A DNA stretch of 6,844 nucleotides from Bacillota bacterium (lineage in GTDB: Bacteria; Bacillota; Dehalobacteriia; UBA4068). The notes below the pieces were generated by a model. That model had not been told where the DNA came from, ran no database searches, and saw only the letters and a list, made by a program, of their open reading frames with translations. The position numbers and the translations under genes were made by a program. This document shows, in pieces, positions 5,691-6,844 of this stretch (positions are counted from its first letter, which is position 1; every line of letters begins with the position of its first letter). Where the stretch lies: assembly GCA_030528765.1 (NCBI GenBank), contig JAUMYD010000104.1, forward strand, positions 1 through 6,844, given 5' to 3'.

Positions 5691-6617
5691 ATGCTGAGCA
5701 GCCAAGAGATACAGGGGATTCTGGATGATGCGGTTCTGGATTGCCGTGCCTATTGCCGGGAGGGTGTTCTGGCGGATTATATCCCGAAGCTGGCAGAGGC
5801 AAACCCGGGTGTGCTGGGTCTTTGCCTGCTTTCCCCCACGGGGGAGATCTGGCATTCCGGGGAATGGAGCTATAATGTGACCATCCAGAGCATTTCCAAG
5901 GTGGCCATTTTCCTGCAGCTGCTGGAAGAAATGTCCATGTCTCAGATCACGCAGCACCTTAGCTTCAATGCCACGGCGGATGGCTTCAATTCCCTCAGCG
6001 ATCTGGAACGCTATAACCAGCACCGGCCCCTGAACCCCTATGTGAATTCCGGCGCCATCGTGTCCCTTTCTCTTTTGCAGGGCAGCATGGAGGAACGCTT
6101 CGAGAAGGTCTTTGCTCTGACCAGAGCTGCCTGCCATAACGAATATCTGGTGGTGGATGAGGATGTCTACCGCTCGGAGAAGATCCATGGGGATAAGAAC
6201 CGGGCCATCACCTATTACCTGAAGAGCGCCGGCATCATCGATGATATGGATGTGGAGGAGCTGCTGGACAGCTATTTCCGCATCTGCTCCATCCGGGTGA
6301 ACTGCCGGGATCTGGCTCATTTCGCCAGCGAGCTTTCCCCGGATCCGGAAGAAAAATCCGTTGTTGCCCGGGAGCATCTGCACATTGCCCGGGCAGTCAT
6401 GGCCAGCTGCGGCATGTATAACCAGAGCGGCGAATTCCTGGTGCGTACCGGCCTGCCCTCCAAAAGCGGGGTCTCCGGCGGCATCATGGCCAGCTGCGCC
6501 AACGGCTACGGCCTGGGGGTCATCAGCCCGCCGCTGAACAGCTATTCCAACAGTGCGGCAGGCATTCACCTGCTGGAGCAGCTTTCCCACAAGCTGCCCT
6601 TCCTGCGCCTGCTCTAG
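5691..6617 (+). CDS. glsA: Glutaminase A family, L-glutamine to L-glutamate
   Basis: A cytoplasmic glutaminase (EC 3.5.1.2) with the serine-beta-lactamase-like fold, hydrolysing L-glutamine to glutamate and ammonia. Its 308 residues match bacterial GlsA proteins of about 310. Residues aligning with the human kidney-type active site are all present: Tyr30 (ADYIPKLA); Ser67 and Lys70 (SISK, the nucleophile and its base); Asn119 (NPYVNSGAI); Glu163 and Asn170 (SEKIHGDKN); Tyr195; Tyr243 (CGMYNQSG); and Val261 within PSKSGVSGGI. AAGGAG at 5678-5683 lies 7 nt before the ATG. An EPTG/EPSG segment usual before FNS is replaced by NATADG (93-98), a small divergence. It is a single gene with its own promoter, divergent from trxA. 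Glutaminase may feed glutamate metabolism or give acid resistance through ammonia. I see no clear intrinsic terminator directly after the stop. Confidence 0.95.
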   Translation: MLSSQEIQGILDDAVLDCRAYCREGVLADYIPKLAEANPGVLGLCLLSPTGEIWHSGEWSYNVTIQSISKVAIFLQLLEEMSMSQITQHLSFNATADGFNSLSDLERYNQHRPLNPYVNSGAIVSLSLLQGSMEERFEKVFALTRAACHNEYLVVDEDVYRSEKIHGDKNRAITYYLKSAGIIDDMDVEELLDSYFRICSIRVNCRDLAHFASELSPDPEEKSVVAREHLHIARAVMASCGMYNQSGEFLVRTGLPSKSGVSGGIMASCANGYGLGVISPPLNSYSNSAAGIHLLEQLSHKLPFLRLL

Positions 6618-6677
6618 CAGAACCCTTGAAATCAGCCTTTCCCGAAAAGTAAACCCAGCTTAATGAGGAAGAAACCT

Positions 6678-6712
6678 CACTTTCTTGAAAGAAAGTGGAT
6701 CAAAGAACTTTA
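6678..6712 (+). repeat. Hairpin-plus-tail repeat, copy 1
   Basis: Stem CACTTTCT (6678-6685) pairs with AGAAAGTG (6690-6697) around the loop TGAA, then GAT, then the tail CAAAGAACTTTA (6701-6712). No U-tract follows, so it is a poor terminator for glsA, although it is the first strong hairpin after the gene. The region 6618-6844 contains no credible gene. Confidence 0.7.
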
Positions 6713-6753
6713 GCACTTAGGCCGCAGCATGGATCATAGCCGGCGAAGCCCAT

Positions 6754-6788
6754 TAAAAGTTTCTTGCTTCTTCTTTTCAAAGAAGAAG
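6754..6788 (-). repeat. Hairpin-plus-tail repeat, copy 2, inverted
   Basis: Read on the minus strand, stem CTTCTTCTT pairs with AAGAAGAAG around the loop TGAA (plus-strand loop TTCA at 6776-6779). The tail CAAGAAACTTTTA (6766-6754) follows directly. The tail of copy 1 and this one are roughly complementary, so copies 1 and 2 face each other across 41 bp (6713-6753) and could fold into one larger structure. Confidence 0.7.
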
Positions 6789-6810
6789 GGTTTTATGTTT
6801 TTTTAAAACC

Positions 6811-6844
6811 GCCGCTTTTTGAAAAAAGCGGCAGCAAAAACTTT
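6811..6844 (+). repeat. Hairpin-plus-tail repeat, copy 3, cut by window end
   Basis: Stem GCCGCTTTT (6811-6819) pairs with AAAAGCGGC (6824-6832) around the loop TGAA, then AG, then the tail CAAAAACTTT (6835-6844), where the window stops. Same orientation as copy 1 and the same plan, but with a different stem. The element probably continues to the right. Confidence 0.65.

Noticed and set aside
5503..5697. Small plus-strand frame of 64 codons before glsA
   Set aside because: No ribosome binding site, and it starts upstream of the glsA promoter and spans it.
5493..6590. Minus-strand open frame of 365 codons
   Set aside because: It is antisense to glsA, which has a complete active site, promoter and ribosome binding site.
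6678..6844. CRISPR array or classic intrinsic terminators
   Set aside because: The units are hairpins of differing sequence and mixed orientation without regular spacers, so not CRISPR. Copy 1 lacks a T-run after its stem.

Overview
The window looks like chromosomal DNA of a member of the Bacillota (Firmicutes) with GC in the mid-50s by eye. Three things support this. There is a long SRP RNA of about 274 nt with an Alu domain, as in Bacillus and many clostridia. Strong GGAGG-type ribosome binding sites are present, one driving a probable TTG start. Promoters follow the low-GC Gram-positive pattern (TTGACA, 17 bp, TATNAT). I cannot place it more narrowly than phylum with confidence. No phage, plasmid or transposase genes are visible.

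Layout, left to right. (1) A secreted or membrane-anchored WG-repeat protein (265-1158, +), closed by a strong intrinsic terminator. (2) A 370-bp intergenic region with a one-directional cluster of DnaA-box-like sequences, an AT-rich stretch and a promoter resembling the sigma-H (Spo0H) class. (3) A small soluble orphan histidine kinase (1529-2326, +). (4) The SRP RNA gene ffs with its own near-consensus promoter, ending in a perfect hairpin that probably terminates transcription from both sides. (5) A leftward four-gene operon transcribed trxA, trxB, 5-formyltetrahydrofolate cyclo-ligase, lipoprotein (5412 down to 2789). (6) A divergent intergenic region with separate promoters for trxA and for the glutaminase gene glsA. 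(7) glsA (5691-6617, +). (8) A gene-free tail (6618-6844) with three copies of a short structured repeat.

How the parts relate. trxA and trxB together form the NADPH-thioredoxin reductase-thioredoxin thiol-reduction system, and their 1-nt stop/start overlap indicates translational coupling. The folate salvage enzyme and an unrecognised acidic-linker lipoprotein are carried on the same transcript. The divergent glutaminase makes glutamate and ammonia. The kinase has no partner response regulator here; its HELRSP phosphorylation box and possible sigma-H promoter would fit a sporulation-phosphorelay type kinase, but that is inference.

The most notable unexplained signals are two. The first is the three-copy repeat in the tail: stems differ and all pair, the loop is always TGAA and the tail is always CAA..AACTTT. 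The second is the DnaA-box cluster, which lies next to no visible replication gene. I see no convincing new multi-gene defence or mobile system.
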